Position numbers and translations under genes: made by a program. From Pseudomonas sp. GM74 (lineage in GTDB: Bacteria; Pseudomonadota; Gammaproteobacteria; Pseudomonadales; Pseudomonadaceae), in NCBI RefSeq assembly GCF_000282455.1, contig NZ_AKJG01000054.1:1-64000 (forward strand): 64,000 nt of DNA, in the 5' to 3' direction. Position 1 is the first letter of the stretch. Each line of letters begins with the position of its first letter. Positions 20,385-29,366 of this stretch are shown one piece after another. Under the pieces are notes generated by a model. It was not told where the DNA came from, made no database searches, and saw only the letters and a program-made list of their open reading frames with translations.

Positions 20385-21245
20385 TCAGGGCAATTCGATC
20401 CTCTCAACTTCCCCCGGCACCGTCGGCCAGTCGCCGGCCGCCCAACGCCGGCGTGCTTCATCAATCGCCGCCGGATCGCTTGCGACAAAATTCCAGTTGA
20501 TCCGCCGTGGCCCGTCCAGCGGAGCACCGCCGAACAACACGGCGTGACTGTCGCTTTCAGCAAACAGTGTCATCTCTTCCCCGGCAGGCAGTACCACCAG
20601 CGAGTACGGCTCTATCGGCTCGCCATCCAGCTGGACCTCGCCGCTCAACACATACAGTGCACGTTCTTCATGCTCGGTGGGGATGAGCAATGTCGTTGCC
20701 GTTTGCAGGTGCAGTTCCGCGTACAACGTAGGAGAAAGCACCGGCACGGGGGATTCCAGGCAAAAGCCTGACCCGGCAATCATGCGAATCTTCACCCCCA
20801 GGTTTTCGCTGACCGGCAATGTGGACGCCGGATGGTGACTGTAATGCCCCGGGCCTTGTTCTTTGTCCTTGGGCGAAGCCAGCCAGATCTGCAAGCCGTG
20901 CATCGTGAAGCCGGTGTTTTTCAGGGGCTCAGGCGTGCGTTCGACGTGGGCGATGGCACTGCCGGCCGTCATCCAGCTGACGTCGCCAGTCCCGACCACT
21001 TGATCGGAACCGAGGCTGTCCTTGTGCTGGATCTGCCCCTGGAACAAGTAGGTGAGGGTGGACAGGCCGATGTGCGGATGCTGGCGGATGTTCATGCCTT
21101 TGCCCGGTGGATAACGGGTTTCCAGCATATGGTCGAAAAACACGAATGGCCCGACGCTGCGGCACTTGGCCGATGGCAGTGGGCGGAGAATCGGCTGGCC
21201 TTCGACATCTTCGGCGCGGGGGCGGATCACGAGCGGAGTGTTCAT
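20385..21245 (-). CDS. Pirin family protein (bicupin)
   Basis: The 286-residue protein has the pirin layout of two cupin domains. The N-terminal cupin carries the metal ligands in HPHIGLSTLTYLFQG (two His, about residues 57-59) and the His and Glu of SAIAHVERT (about 100-103). The C-terminal cupin (from about 170) lacks metal ligands, as usual. Some pirins act as quercetin 2,3-dioxygenases and others as redox-sensing cofactors; I cannot choose. It is probably cotranscribed with the OsmC-like gene 62 bp upstream, which suggests a stress or redox context. Confidence 0.9.
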   Translation of the reverse strand: MNTPLVIRPRAEDVEGQPILRPLPSAKCRSVGPFVFFDHMLETRYPPGKGMNIRQHPHIGLSTLTYLFQGQIQHKDSLGSDQVVGTGDVSWMTAGSAIAHVERTPEPLKNTGFTMHGLQIWLASPKDKEQGPGHYSHHPASTLPVSENLGVKIRMIAGSGFCLESPVPVLSPTLYAELHLQTATTLLIPTEHEERALYVLSGEVQLDGEPIEPYSLVVLPAGEEMTLFAESDSHAVLFGGAPLDGPRRINWNFVASDPAAIDEARRRWAAGDWPTVPGEVERIELP

Positions 21246-21307
21246 GGTGCGTTCCAGGCTGAGCGGGTAATGCGTTCGAGCATAACCCGCTTGCGCAACG
21301 CTTGCCG

Positions 21308-21724
21308 CTATTGACTGAACGCGCCTTCGGACAAATGCGTTTCGATGCTGACTTCAGACGTGGTCATCAGCTTGTGGATCGGGCAGCGATCGGCCACGCG
21401 GTGCAATTCATCGCGCTGGGCGTCGGTGAGTACGCCCTTGAGGGTCAGTTTGACGTGCAGCGCGTACTGGCCCTTCTGTTCCAGGCTGTTGTCGCGCTTG
21501 ACCTCGACGCCGACACCGGTCAGCGGGATGTCCTTCTTCCTGGCATACAGCTTCAAGGTCAAGGCTTTGCAGGCACCCAGCGCGGCATCGAAATAATCGT
21601 GCGGCTCCGGCGCCGAGCCCTCTCCGCCAGCCGTGACGGGCACGTCGGCGAAAAGTTCATGGTCATCGATCTGGACGCTGTGGCGAAAGCCTTCGGCAGA
21701 AACGGTGTTGACAGTAACGGTCAT
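21308..21724 (-). CDS. OsmC family peroxiredoxin-like protein
   Basis: The 138-residue OsmC/YhfA-type protein has the two characteristic Cys, in GACKALTLKLYA (about residue 52) and RCPIHKLM (about 114). In OsmC/Ohr these form a peroxide-reducing disulfide. Such proteins reduce organic hydroperoxides with thiols or lipoyl partners. It lies upstream of the pirin gene on the same strand and is separated from the DUF3108 gene by a terminator, so it should have its own promoter in 21725-21820. Specificity for peroxides is inferred from family only. Confidence 0.9.
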   Translation of the reverse strand: MTVTVNTVSAEGFRHSVQIDDHELFADVPVTAGGEGSAPEPHDYFDAALGACKALTLKLYARKKDIPLTGVGVEVKRDNSLEQKGQYALHVKLTLKGVLTDAQRDELHRVADRCPIHKLMTTSEVSIETHLSEGAFSQ

Positions 21725-21820
21725 GGGAAACCTCGCGGGCGACAGGAAATCTCATTCGATCAAAAAAGACCTTGAAGGTATAGAGCCATCGCGCTTGTCG
21801 GCGTTCCAATTTTCGAACTC

Positions 21821-21848
21821 ACAAAAAAGCCCCGCAATGGCGGGGCTT
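21821..21848 (-). terminator. Terminator of purMN-DUF3108
   Basis: AAGCCCCGC (21827-21835) pairs with GCGGGGCTT (21840-21848) around a 4-nt loop. On the minus strand a run of six Ts follows. It lies 18 bp after the DUF3108 stop. Confidence 0.92.
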
Positions 21849-21865
21849 CATGGTATCGATCCGGA

Positions 21866-22579
21866 TCAGTTGCCTTTGACTGGTTTGCCGTTGACCGTGC
21901 CGTCCAGGAGCATGATGTTGTATTCCTTGCCGTCGGTTTCGACTTGTTGCAGGCGGACCAGCAGGTAATCCCAATCCTTGGCGAACCACATCACGGTGAT
22001 GCGTTTGTTTTGTGTCGGGTCGCGTACACGTTCAACCTTGATCGCATCGATCTTGCCGGCCTTGGTGTCGACCTTTTCAGCGCCCAGCACGCGGAAGTCA
22101 TAGGTATCGACTTCACCGCCGTCGACCACCTGATAACTCATGCTTTTTTTGCCGGCGGCGACGTCGTGCTGCAGGGCCAATTGGTAGCTGGATTTGTCGA
22201 GCATGCCACGGTTCAACGGAACCTTGACCGCGTCGCCGCGATCGGTACCGGTGACCATCTTGGTATTCCAGTCGAAATCCAGATCCGCTTTCTTGGCCTT
22301 GCCCAAGCCGCCACGTTCAAAGTGGTAGGACTCTGGAAGAAGCGTGTCCTTGTCCATGGTCAGGGTGCTTTCCTCGGACAGGCTGGCGATCATCATCGAT
22401 GCCTTGAAACTCAGTTTCCATTTGCCATCGCTGGTTTTTTCGAGGTTGCGCTCGGCAGTGCCGCTCATGGGCAACTGCTTCCAGTCGGCGGTGTAGCTGG
22501 CGGAGAAAGGTTGAAGGTCTGCCGCCTGGGCGAAGGGCAAGGCGAGCAGAGCGCAAGCGAAGAGCAGGGCGCGACGCAT
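21866..22579 (-). CDS. DUF3108 domain exported protein
   Basis: The 237-residue product starts with a Sec signal peptide (MRRALLFACALLALPFAQAA, cleavage after AQA near residue 19). The mature part is beta-rich and matches DUF3108, a periplasmic or outer-membrane-facing lipocalin-like family of unknown function. It starts 8 bp after purN and ends at the shared terminator, so it is the third gene of a purM-purN-DUF3108 operon. That linkage is conserved in Pseudomonas but gives no functional clue. Confidence 0.88.
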   Translation of the reverse strand: MRRALLFACALLALPFAQAADLQPFSASYTADWKQLPMSGTAERNLEKTSDGKWKLSFKASMMIASLSEESTLTMDKDTLLPESYHFERGGLGKAKKADLDFDWNTKMVTGTDRGDAVKVPLNRGMLDKSSYQLALQHDVAAGKKSMSYQVVDGGEVDTYDFRVLGAEKVDTKAGKIDAIKVERVRDPTQNKRITVMWFAKDWDYLLVRLQQVETDGKEYNIMLLDGTVNGKPVKGN

Positions 22580-22587
22580 AAAATCTC

Positions 22588-23250
22588 CTAGTTTCGAATC
22601 AAGTGGCCGCTGGCCGCGAGTAACTGTCCATCCAGTAAAGCACCTTGCTCGCCGAGGGCCAGACGACCTTCGGCAAACCAGCGTACGGCCATCGGGTAGA
22701 TCAGGTGTTCCTGAACATGGACCCGCTGCGCCAGACTCTGTGGCGAATCCTGTAACTCTACCGGTATTACAGCCTGTACGACCAGTGGTCCGCCATCGAG
22801 TTCCTCGGTGACGAAGTGTACGGAGCAGCCGTGCTCGGTGTCGCCGGCCTCCAGCGCGCGCTCATGAGTGTGTAACCCTTTGTATTTGGGTAGCAGCGAG
22901 GGGTGGATATTGAGCAGGCGACCCTGGTAGTGGCGTACGAAACCGGCGCTGAGAATGCGCATGAATCCGGCCAGTACCACGAGTTTGGGATTGAAGGCGT
23001 CGATCAGTTCGATCAGCGCGGCGTCGAAGGCCTCGCGACCTTCGAAAGCCTTGTGATCCAGGGCGCGGGTGTCGATACCCGCGTCCCTGGCGCGCTGCAG
23101 GCCGTAGGCGTCGGCGCGGTTGGAGATCACCGCAGCGATGCGGACCGGGCTGTTGCCGGTCCGCGTGCTGTCGATCAGGGCCTGCAAGTTACTGCCGGTG
23201 CCGGACAACAGCACCACCACATCACAGGTCTGGGACATCCGCTCTTGCAT
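22588..23250 (-). CDS. purN: Phosphoribosylglycinamide formyltransferase
   Basis: Transfers formyl from 10-formyl-THF to GAR, the third step of purine synthesis. The 220-residue product shows the substrate loop LLSGTGSNLQALID near the N-terminus and the catalytic Asn/His/Asp set in LNIHPSLLPKYKGLHTH and the later GCSVHFVTEELDGGP. The first ATG (23250) overlaps the purM stop as TGATG, which favours coupling. A second ATG four codons later (MSQTCDV) gives the 216-residue form common in databases. Either start is possible. Confidence 0.96.
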   Translation of the reverse strand: MQERMSQTCDVVVLLSGTGSNLQALIDSTRTGNSPVRIAAVISNRADAYGLQRARDAGIDTRALDHKAFEGREAFDAALIELIDAFNPKLVVLAGFMRILSAGFVRHYQGRLLNIHPSLLPKYKGLHTHERALEAGDTEHGCSVHFVTEELDGGPLVVQAVIPVELQDSPQSLAQRVHVQEHLIYPMAVRWFAEGRLALGEQGALLDGQLLAASGHLIRN

Positions 23251-24308
23251 CAGTGTGCCTTGAGGTTCTTCAGTTCAACCTGAGCCGCGCCTTCGGCAGC
23301 GGTGGAGATCTGGCCGATGACCCAAGGCTGCTCGCCCGCTTCGCGCAGAACGTTGAGAGCCGCTTCAACGTGCTCTTGAGCGACGCAGATGACCATGCCC
23401 ACGCCGCAGTTCAGCACGCGGTGCATTTCGTTCTCGTCAACGTTGCCTTTCTCTTGCAGCCAGTCGAACACGGCCGGGCGATTCCAGCTTGCCACGTCAA
23501 CCACGGCTTGTGCGCCTTTTGGCAGGACGCGCGGGATGTTGTCCAGCAGACCGCCACCGGTGATGTGGGCCATGGCTTTGACCGCGCCGGTTTCCTTGAT
23601 CAGCTTGAGCAGCGGCTTCACGTAGATGCGGGTCGGGGCCATCAACAGGTCGGTCAGCGGCTTGCCGTCGAGCTGGGTATTCTCGATGTCGGCGCCGGAC
23701 ACTTCGATGATCTTGCGGATCAGCGAGTAACCGTTGGAGTGCGGACCGGAAGACGGCAGGGCGAGCAGGGCATCGCCGGCAGCGACCTTGGAGCCGTCGA
23801 TGATTTCTGATTTTTCCACGACGCCGACGCAGAAACCGGCCAGGTCGTAGTCTTCGCCTTCGTACATGCCCGGCATTTCAGCGGTTTCACCGCCAACCAG
23901 CGAGCAGCCCGACAGTTCGCAGCCAGCGCCGATGCCGGTCACAACCTGGGCGGCGGTGTCGACGTTCAGTTTGCCGGTGGCGTAGTAGTCGAGGAAGAAC
24001 AGCGGCTCGGCGCCGCACACCACCAGGTCGTTGACGCACATGGCAACCAGGTCGATGCCGATGCTGTCGTGCTTGTTCAGGTTCAGGGCCAGGCGCAGCT
24101 TGGTGCCGACGCCGTCGGTACCGGAAACCAGCACAGGCTGCTTGTAGCCGGCCGGGATTTCGCAGAGGGCGCCGAAACCGCCCAGGCCGCCCATGACTTC
24201 CGGGCGCGCAGTGCGCTTGGCGACGCTCTTGATGCGTTCGACCAATGCTTCACCGGCGTCGATGTCTACACCGGCGTCCTTGTAGCTCAGGGAGGGTTGC
24301 TTGCTCAT
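23250..24308 (-). CDS. purM: Phosphoribosylformylglycinamidine cyclo-ligase
   Basis: AIR synthetase: ATP-dependent ring closure of FGAM to AIR, the fifth step of purine synthesis. The product is 352 residues from the ATG at 24308 ([15 protein letters not shown]); an upstream in-frame extension to 24389 is discarded. The ATP-binding [13 protein letters not shown], the [13 protein letters not shown] motif, [11 protein letters not shown] and the C-terminal GIGMVICV-type motif (here GVGMVICVA) are all present. purN overlaps the stop codon, a pairing seen across gammaproteobacteria. Confidence 0.98.
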   Translation of the reverse strand: MSKQPSLSYKDAGVDIDAGEALVERIKSVAKRTARPEVMGGLGGFGALCEIPAGYKQPVLVSGTDGVGTKLRLALNLNKHDSIGIDLVAMCVNDLVVCGAEPLFFLDYYATGKLNVDTAAQVVTGIGAGCELSGCSLVGGETAEMPGMYEGEDYDLAGFCVGVVEKSEIIDGSKVAAGDALLALPSSGPHSNGYSLIRKIIEVSGADIENTQLDGKPLTDLLMAPTRIYVKPLLKLIKETGAVKAMAHITGGGLLDNIPRVLPKGAQAVVDVASWNRPAVFDWLQEKGNVDENEMHRVLNCGVGMVICVAQEHVEAALNVLREAGEQPWVIGQISTAAEGAAQVELKNLKAH

Positions 24309-24693
24309 GATCCAGGCCTTTAGGGGGGGGATTTCTGGGTAACGACCGAGTCCATCGGGACCGCCGAAACAGGCGAAGGCGAGGGCCATGCGCGAATTTC
24401 AGGGTTCCCGGCTGTTGCCGGTCTGCGAAGGCGCGCGATTTTATCAGGCTTGAGCCGCAGCGGCCATCCTCAGGCCGACAGCAGGGCCATATCCGTTAAA
24501 AAAAACCGTTGATGCGCGGTGTCGGTGGCATCCTGCATGGCTGTATAAGGTGTCGCCATTAACCGTCTATCGTTATGACAGTGCGAAAACTTACCCGGAA
24601 CGTGTGAATGTTTTACGTCGGGCAACGGTCACAGTCTTGCTCGATCGTCTTCATGCGGTCTGTTCCAGCCGCTCTTGTCGTCAGGAATCTTCC
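24309..24693. promoter_or_regulatory. Divergent purM / DUF2066 intergenic region
   Basis: About 385 bp lie between the divergent genes and should contain both promoters. I see no REP element, no convincing riboswitch and no strong hairpin. A PurR-like operator may exist but I cannot place one with confidence. Confidence 0.4.
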
Positions 24694-25746
24694 ATGCGTT
24701 TTTGTAAATTCTTGCTTGTGAGTTGTTTGTCAGTGGTCAGCCTGGTCAGTCAAGCCGAAACCGTCAAAGGCCTTTACCAGGTGCGCGAGCCGGTCAATGG
24801 CCAGTCGCCGGAGGAGCGCGACCAGGCGACACAGCGTGCGTTGGACACACTGGTGTTGCGTCTGACCGGCGACCCCAAGGCCGCTCAAAGTCCGGGGCTG
24901 GCGGCGATTCGCAAAGACCCGCAACAGATCATCAGCCAATACGGCTTTGAGGCCGGGCCGCCGGAAGTCTTGAAAGTCGACTTCGATCCGGGTACTACCG
25001 AGCAGGCCTTGCGCCGCGCCGGCCTGGCCATGTGGGGGGGCAATCGACCGTCGATCCTCGGCTGGTGGTTGAATGATTCCACCGAGGGTTCAAGCCTGGT
25101 GGGCGACGGCCAGGCCAGCGCGGCACCGCTGCGTCGGGCTGCCCAGCACCGTGGTTTGCCATTGCGCTTGCCGTTGGCGGACTTGAATGAGCAGATCGTT
25201 GCGACCGCGCCGAATCTGGAGGGCGCAGATCCCGCGCCTTTGCAAGCGGCATCGGAACGCTACAACGCCGACGCCCTGCTCGCGGTACACGCCAAGGAGG
25301 AGGGCGGGCAGTGGCAAGCCAAGTGGCAATTGTGGCTGGGGGACAAAAAAGAGGCGGGCAGCGTGCAAGGCGCCGATCAGGCCGCCGTGGCCGATGCGGT
25401 GATGCTGGCGGTCAACGAGCGCCTGGCGCCGCGGTTTGTCGCAAAACCCGGTGCTTCGAGCGAGCAATTGCTGGAAGTGCAAGGCATGAATCTTGAGCAC
25501 TACGCGTCGCTCGGGCGTTTGCTGGAGCCGTTTGGCGGGCGAGTGCAAAGTGTCGAGGGCGACCGGATTCTCTATCGGGTCAATGGCAGCGCCGAACAAC
25601 TGCGTGCGCAACTGTCGCTGGCGAGGTTGCAGGAAGCGCCGGCGGGTCAGGCCCCGGCCCCGGTAGCGCCCGTTCAGCCGGCCACCGGCAGCCCGATACC
25701 CGCCGCCGCGCCGGCCCCGATCCCGCAACTGCGTTTTCGCTGGTAG
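24694..25746 (+). CDS. DUF2066 domain periplasmic protein
   Basis: The 350-residue product begins at the ATG at 24694 with a Sec signal peptide (MRFCKFLLVSCLSVVSLVSQA, cleavage after SQA). The body is DUF2066, of unknown function. The C-terminal 45 residues are a low-complexity Pro/Ala tail (APVAPVQPATG...), perhaps a flexible tether. It starts a rightward run with the AI-2E-type permease 36 bp downstream and hda beyond, an order conserved in Pseudomonas. An upstream in-frame extension to 24550 lacks a signal peptide and is discarded. Confidence 0.88.
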   Translation: MRFCKFLLVSCLSVVSLVSQAETVKGLYQVREPVNGQSPEERDQATQRALDTLVLRLTGDPKAAQSPGLAAIRKDPQQIISQYGFEAGPPEVLKVDFDPGTTEQALRRAGLAMWGGNRPSILGWWLNDSTEGSSLVGDGQASAAPLRRAAQHRGLPLRLPLADLNEQIVATAPNLEGADPAPLQAASERYNADALLAVHAKEEGGQWQAKWQLWLGDKKEAGSVQGADQAAVADAVMLAVNERLAPRFVAKPGASSEQLLEVQGMNLEHYASLGRLLEPFGGRVQSVEGDRILYRVNGSAEQLRAQLSLARLQEAPAGQAPAPVAPVQPATGSPIPAAAPAPIPQLRFRW

Positions 25747-25782
25747 TTTTTCTTTCTTTATATAGAAGCAATGGAGTGGTTC

Positions 25783-26856
25783 ATGGCCGATACGCGGCGT
25801 TGGTTCTGGCTCGGTGGGGTGGTCCTGCTGTGTGTGTTTGTCTGGTTGTTGCATCCGATCCTGACGCCGTTCCTGGTGGCGCTGCTGTTGGCCTACCTGT
25901 TCGACCCGCTGGTGGATCGGCTGGAGAAGGCAGGCTTGTCCCGAACCTGGGGTGTCGTGGCGGTGTTCGCCCTGTTTACATTGATCTTCACCGCGCTGTT
26001 GTTGGTGTTGGTGCCGTTGCTCGCCAGGCAGTTGTTTCGTTTGTATGAGCTGGCCCCGCAGATGCTCGACTGGCTGCAGCACACGGCGCTGCCTTGGGCT
26101 CAATCGAAATTCGGCCTGTCGGAAGGTTTCTGGAAGTTCGACAAGCTCAAGGCCGCCATCAGCGAGCATATGAGTCAGACCACTGATGTTGTCGGCGTGG
26201 TGTTGAGCCATGCCACGGCCTCGGGGCTGGCGCTGATCGGCTGGCTGGCGAACCTGGTGTTGATTCCGGTGGTGAGCTTCTATCTGTTACGGGACTGGGA
26301 CCTGATGATGGCCAAGCTCCGCAGCCTGCTGCCCCGTGATCGTGAAGCGCGCGCGGTATCCTTGGCGGGTGAATGCCATGAAGTGCTCGGCGCGTTCATG
26401 CGCGGACAGTTGCTGGTGATGGTGGCCTTGGGTGTGATCTACGCAGCAGGCCTGATGCTGATCGGGTTGGAGCTGGGCCTGTTGATTGGCCTGATTGCCG
26501 GTCTGGCGGCGATCGTGCCGTACATGGGGTTTATCATCGGCATTGGCGCGGCGCTGCTTGCGGGGCTGTTCCAGTTCGGCGGTGATCTTTACCCGATGCT
26601 CGGCATTGTCGCGGTATTCATGATCGGTCAAGCGCTGGAGGGCATGGTGTTGACCCCCTTGCTGGTCGGTGACCGGATTGGCCTGCACCCGGTGGCCGTG
26701 ATTTTCTCGATCCTGGCCGGTGGTGAGCTGTTTGGCTTTACCGGTGTGCTGCTGGCATTGCCGGTCGCCGCGGTGATCATGGTGCTGGTGCGCCACGTGC
26801 ATGATTTGTATAAGGATTCTGAAATCTACGGGGGCGCCGACGAGCCGCAGGTGTAG
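25783..26856 (+). CDS. AI-2E family transporter (PerM-like permease)
   Basis: The 357-residue polytopic membrane protein has about eight hydrophobic segments: a pair at residues 8-42, another around 60-80, then a cluster from 145 to 335. It matches the AI-2E exporter/PerM family, whose members include autoinducer-2 exporters and Na+/H+ antiporters. Substrate cannot be told from sequence. I prefer the ATG at 25783 (MADTRRWFW) because GGAG lies just upstream; an in-frame ATG at 25771 would add four residues. Confidence 0.9.
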   Translation: MADTRRWFWLGGVVLLCVFVWLLHPILTPFLVALLLAYLFDPLVDRLEKAGLSRTWGVVAVFALFTLIFTALLLVLVPLLARQLFRLYELAPQMLDWLQHTALPWAQSKFGLSEGFWKFDKLKAAISEHMSQTTDVVGVVLSHATASGLALIGWLANLVLIPVVSFYLLRDWDLMMAKLRSLLPRDREARAVSLAGECHEVLGAFMRGQLLVMVALGVIYAAGLMLIGLELGLLIGLIAGLAAIVPYMGFIIGIGAALLAGLFQFGGDLYPMLGIVAVFMIGQALEGMVLTPLLVGDRIGLHPVAVIFSILAGGELFGFTGVLLALPVAAVIMVLVRHVHDLYKDSEIYGGADEPQV

Positions 26857-27086
26857 GGGCTGTCGATAGGCGATGGCAGGCTGCCCGGGTTCGTGCCGGA
26901 TCAGCCTGCTGGCGTTGCCCGACTGTCACATGCACCGCCAAAGAATCTGTCATAAAACCGGTGCATTAACGCAAACCTTTGATTTTGCTTGTGGTCTGTC
27001 GCATTGTGCGGTCCGCTTCACGGGTATAAACTTCGCAAACTTTACACAGAGGCCACTAACGGTTCCTTTGGAACTGTTCAGTCAGC

Positions 27087-27791
27087 ATGAAACCGATTCA
27101 GCTGCCCCTAGGTGTGCGTCTGCGTGACGACGCCACCTTTATCAACTACTACCCAGGCGCCAATGCCGCTGCACTCGGCTATGTCGAGCGGCTGTGCGAA
27201 GCCGACGCCGGCTGGACCGAAAGCCTGATCTACCTTTGGGGCAAGGACGGGGTAGGGCGTACGCACCTGTTGCAGGCCGCCTGCCTGCGCTTCGAGCAAT
27301 TGGGCGAGCCGGCGGTGTATCTGCCTCTGGCCGAGCTGCTCGATCGCGGTATCGAAATCCTCGACAACCTGGAACAGTACGAACTGGTCTGCCTGGATGA
27401 TTTGCAAGTGGTCGCCGGGCGAGCGGACTGGGAAGAGGCGCTGTTCCATCTGTTCAATCGCTTGCGCGACAGCGGTCGACGCTTGTTGATTGCCGCATCG
27501 ACATCCCCGCGTGAGTTGCCGGTGAAGCTGGCGGATCTCAAGTCCCGCCTGACCCTGGCCTTGATCTTCCAGATGCGCCCGCTGTCCGATGAGGACAAGC
27601 TGCGCGCCCTGCAATTGCGCGCATCCCGTCGCGGCCTGCATCTGACCGATGAAGTCGGGCATTTCATTCTGACTCGCGGTACCCGCAGCATGAGTGCGCT
27701 TTTCGAACTGCTCGAGCGTCTCGATCAGGCCTCCCTCCAGGCTCAGCGCAAGCTGACAATCCCGTTTTTGAAAGAAACCCTCGGCTGGTAA
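27087..27791 (+). CDS. hda: DnaA regulatory inactivator Hda
   Basis: AAA+ protein that, bound to the DNA-loaded sliding clamp, stimulates hydrolysis of DnaA-bound ATP and so prevents over-initiation. The 234-residue product carries the N-terminal clamp-binding motif QLPLGVRL (residues 5-12), a degenerate P-loop WGKDGVGRTHLL (about 51-62), Walker B LVCLDDLQ and sensor motifs further on. It lies 230 bp after the permease gene; a hairpin-forming gap makes its own promoter likely. Confidence 0.95.
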   Translation: MKPIQLPLGVRLRDDATFINYYPGANAAALGYVERLCEADAGWTESLIYLWGKDGVGRTHLLQAACLRFEQLGEPAVYLPLAELLDRGIEILDNLEQYELVCLDDLQVVAGRADWEEALFHLFNRLRDSGRRLLIAASTSPRELPVKLADLKSRLTLALIFQMRPLSDEDKLRALQLRASRRGLHLTDEVGHFILTRGTRSMSALFELLERLDQASLQAQRKLTIPFLKETLGW

Positions 27792-28013
27792 ACCCGCTGC
27801 AGCCGGGGCTTTTAGCCGGTTCGGCATCTTTCAGGCGCCAGAAATCCCGCTTTCCTGCAAGGTTGCAGGCCGCGTGCATGTTTAAAATGGGCTTAAGCGC
27901 TTAGATGTAAACGAGAAACGGATAAGTCACAAAAAGATCGATTGAATTTGCAAATGAAGTTGATAGCGGGCATAGTCTCGGCTTCTTTACAACTTTCAGC
28001 CACGGTCGTGCCC

Positions 28014-28646
28014 ATGCTAAATCGCTTCGCACCCCTCGTGCCTCTCGCACTCGTTACCCTGTTGTTCGGTTGCGCCGCCCACACTCCAGTGGCCCAACAA
28101 GCTCCGCAACAGCAGGTTCAAAACTCCGTTACTGCCCAGTCTTCGGCTCTTTTTCAAGAAGAACTGGCTACCGAAAAAGAACTCGCAGACTTCGCTGGCG
28201 GCAAGTCCTACCAGCTTCCGGTCCTGGCCGACAGCATCCTCGAACGTGGCATGTCCCTGATCGGTACCCGTTACCGTTTCGGCGGTACTTCTGAAGCCGG
28301 CTTCGATTGCAGTGGTTTCATCGGTTACCTGTTCCGCGAAGAAGCGGGCATGAACCTGCCACGTTCCACCCGCGAAATGATCAACGTGGACGCTCCGCTG
28401 GTCTCGCGCAGCAAGCTTGAGCCGGGCGACCTGCTGTTCTTTGCCACCAACGGTCGTCGTGGTCGCGTCAGTCACGCCGGGATCTACCTGGGTGACAATC
28501 AGTTCATCCACTCCAGCAGCCGCCGCAGCGGTGGTGTGCGCATCGATAGCCTGGGTGACAGCTACTGGAGCAAGACCTTCATCGAAGCCAAGCGCGCCCT
28601 GGCAATGGCACCTAACGCGTCGCCAATCGTCACTGCACGTAAATAA
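28014..28646 (+). CDS. NlpC/P60 family lipoprotein (first of pair)
   Basis: A cell-wall peptidase-like protein of 210 residues. I start at the ATG at 28014 because it gives a clean lipoprotein signal with lipobox LLFGC (Cys19). The NlpC/P60 domain occupies about residues 80-200, with catalytic Cys in FDCSGFIGYLF, His in VSHAGIYLGDNQFIHSS and the third polar residue downstream. These enzymes cleave peptide bonds in peptidoglycan stems. A strong terminator separates it from its paralogue. An in-frame start at 27942 would add 24 residues and bury the lipobox. Confidence 0.9.
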   Translation: MLNRFAPLVPLALVTLLFGCAAHTPVAQQAPQQQVQNSVTAQSSALFQEELATEKELADFAGGKSYQLPVLADSILERGMSLIGTRYRFGGTSEAGFDCSGFIGYLFREEAGMNLPRSTREMINVDAPLVSRSKLEPGDLLFFATNGRRGRVSHAGIYLGDNQFIHSSSRRSGGVRIDSLGDSYWSKTFIEAKRALAMAPNASPIVTARK

Positions 28647-28728
28647 GCGGACATTTTGTAAGGCGAACTTAAAGTCTTACTTGAAGTTTGTCGTGTAGCC
28701 GCTAGAATCTTGATCTACAAATGATGGC

Positions 28729-28760
28729 AAACCGCCTGCGTCCTGCGCAGGCGGTTTTCT
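28729..28760 (+). terminator. Terminator between the two NlpC/P60 genes
   Basis: AAACCGCCTGCG (28729-28740) pairs with CGCAGGCGGTTT (28746-28757), a 12-bp perfect stem followed by T-rich sequence. Confidence 0.93.
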
Positions 28761-28811
28761 TTTCTGCGCTCCCCGCAGAAAAAGCCGCAGCCAGATCAGG
28801 ATGTTCTGCTT

Positions 28812-29348
28812 ATGACGACGTCGGCCCGCCTCGCAATCATGTTCTTCGCAGCACTGCTCAGTGCCTGCGCCAGCCGCACACCGCCTCCTGCGCCGGTGGT
28901 CCGCGCTCCCATCGTATTTGGTTCCTCACAAGCGTTTTCGCCCGAAGCGGAAGACGTGCTGTTTCGCGCGCTCGGGCTGGTGGGCACGCCTTATCGCTGG
29001 GGTGGCAATACGCCGGATTCCGGGTTTGATTGCAGCGGCCTGATCGCCTACGTGTACCGCGATGTCGCCGGTATTGCCCTGCCGCGCACCACTCGCGAGA
29101 TGATCTCCATGCAAGCGGCGAATGTGGGCAAGGAAGGCCTGCAGACCGGCGACCTGCTTTTCTTCGCCACCAATGGCGGTTCCCAGGTCAGTCACGCCGG
29201 CATCTACGTGGGAGAAGGGCGTTTCGTCCACGCGCCGGCCACCGGCGGCACTGTGAAGCTCGACAGCCTGTCCAAGGCGTATTGGCAAAAAGCTTACCTG
29301 AGCGCCAAGCGTGTTCTGCAGCCTGAACATCTGGCGCGCAACCCGTAA
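28812..29348 (+). CDS. NlpC/P60 family lipoprotein (second of pair)
   Basis: The 178-residue paralogue of the preceding gene has a signal peptide with lipobox LLSAC (Cys19) and a compact NlpC/P60 domain (about residues 47-170). The catalytic Cys is in FDCSGLIAYVY and the His in VSHAGIYVGEGRFVHAP. Both proteins share the PRTTREMIS/PRSTREMIN and GDLLFFATNG segments, showing duplication. It lacks the longer N-terminal spacer of the first copy. An O-methyltransferase gene starts 18 bp after it, so the two may be cotranscribed. Confidence 0.92.
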   Translation: MTTSARLAIMFFAALLSACASRTPPPAPVVRAPIVFGSSQAFSPEAEDVLFRALGLVGTPYRWGGNTPDSGFDCSGLIAYVYRDVAGIALPRTTREMISMQAANVGKEGLQTGDLLFFATNGGSQVSHAGIYVGEGRFVHAPATGGTVKLDSLSKAYWQKAYLSAKRVLQPEHLARNP

Positions 29349-29366
29349 CGTTCGGAGCTGCTGGTC

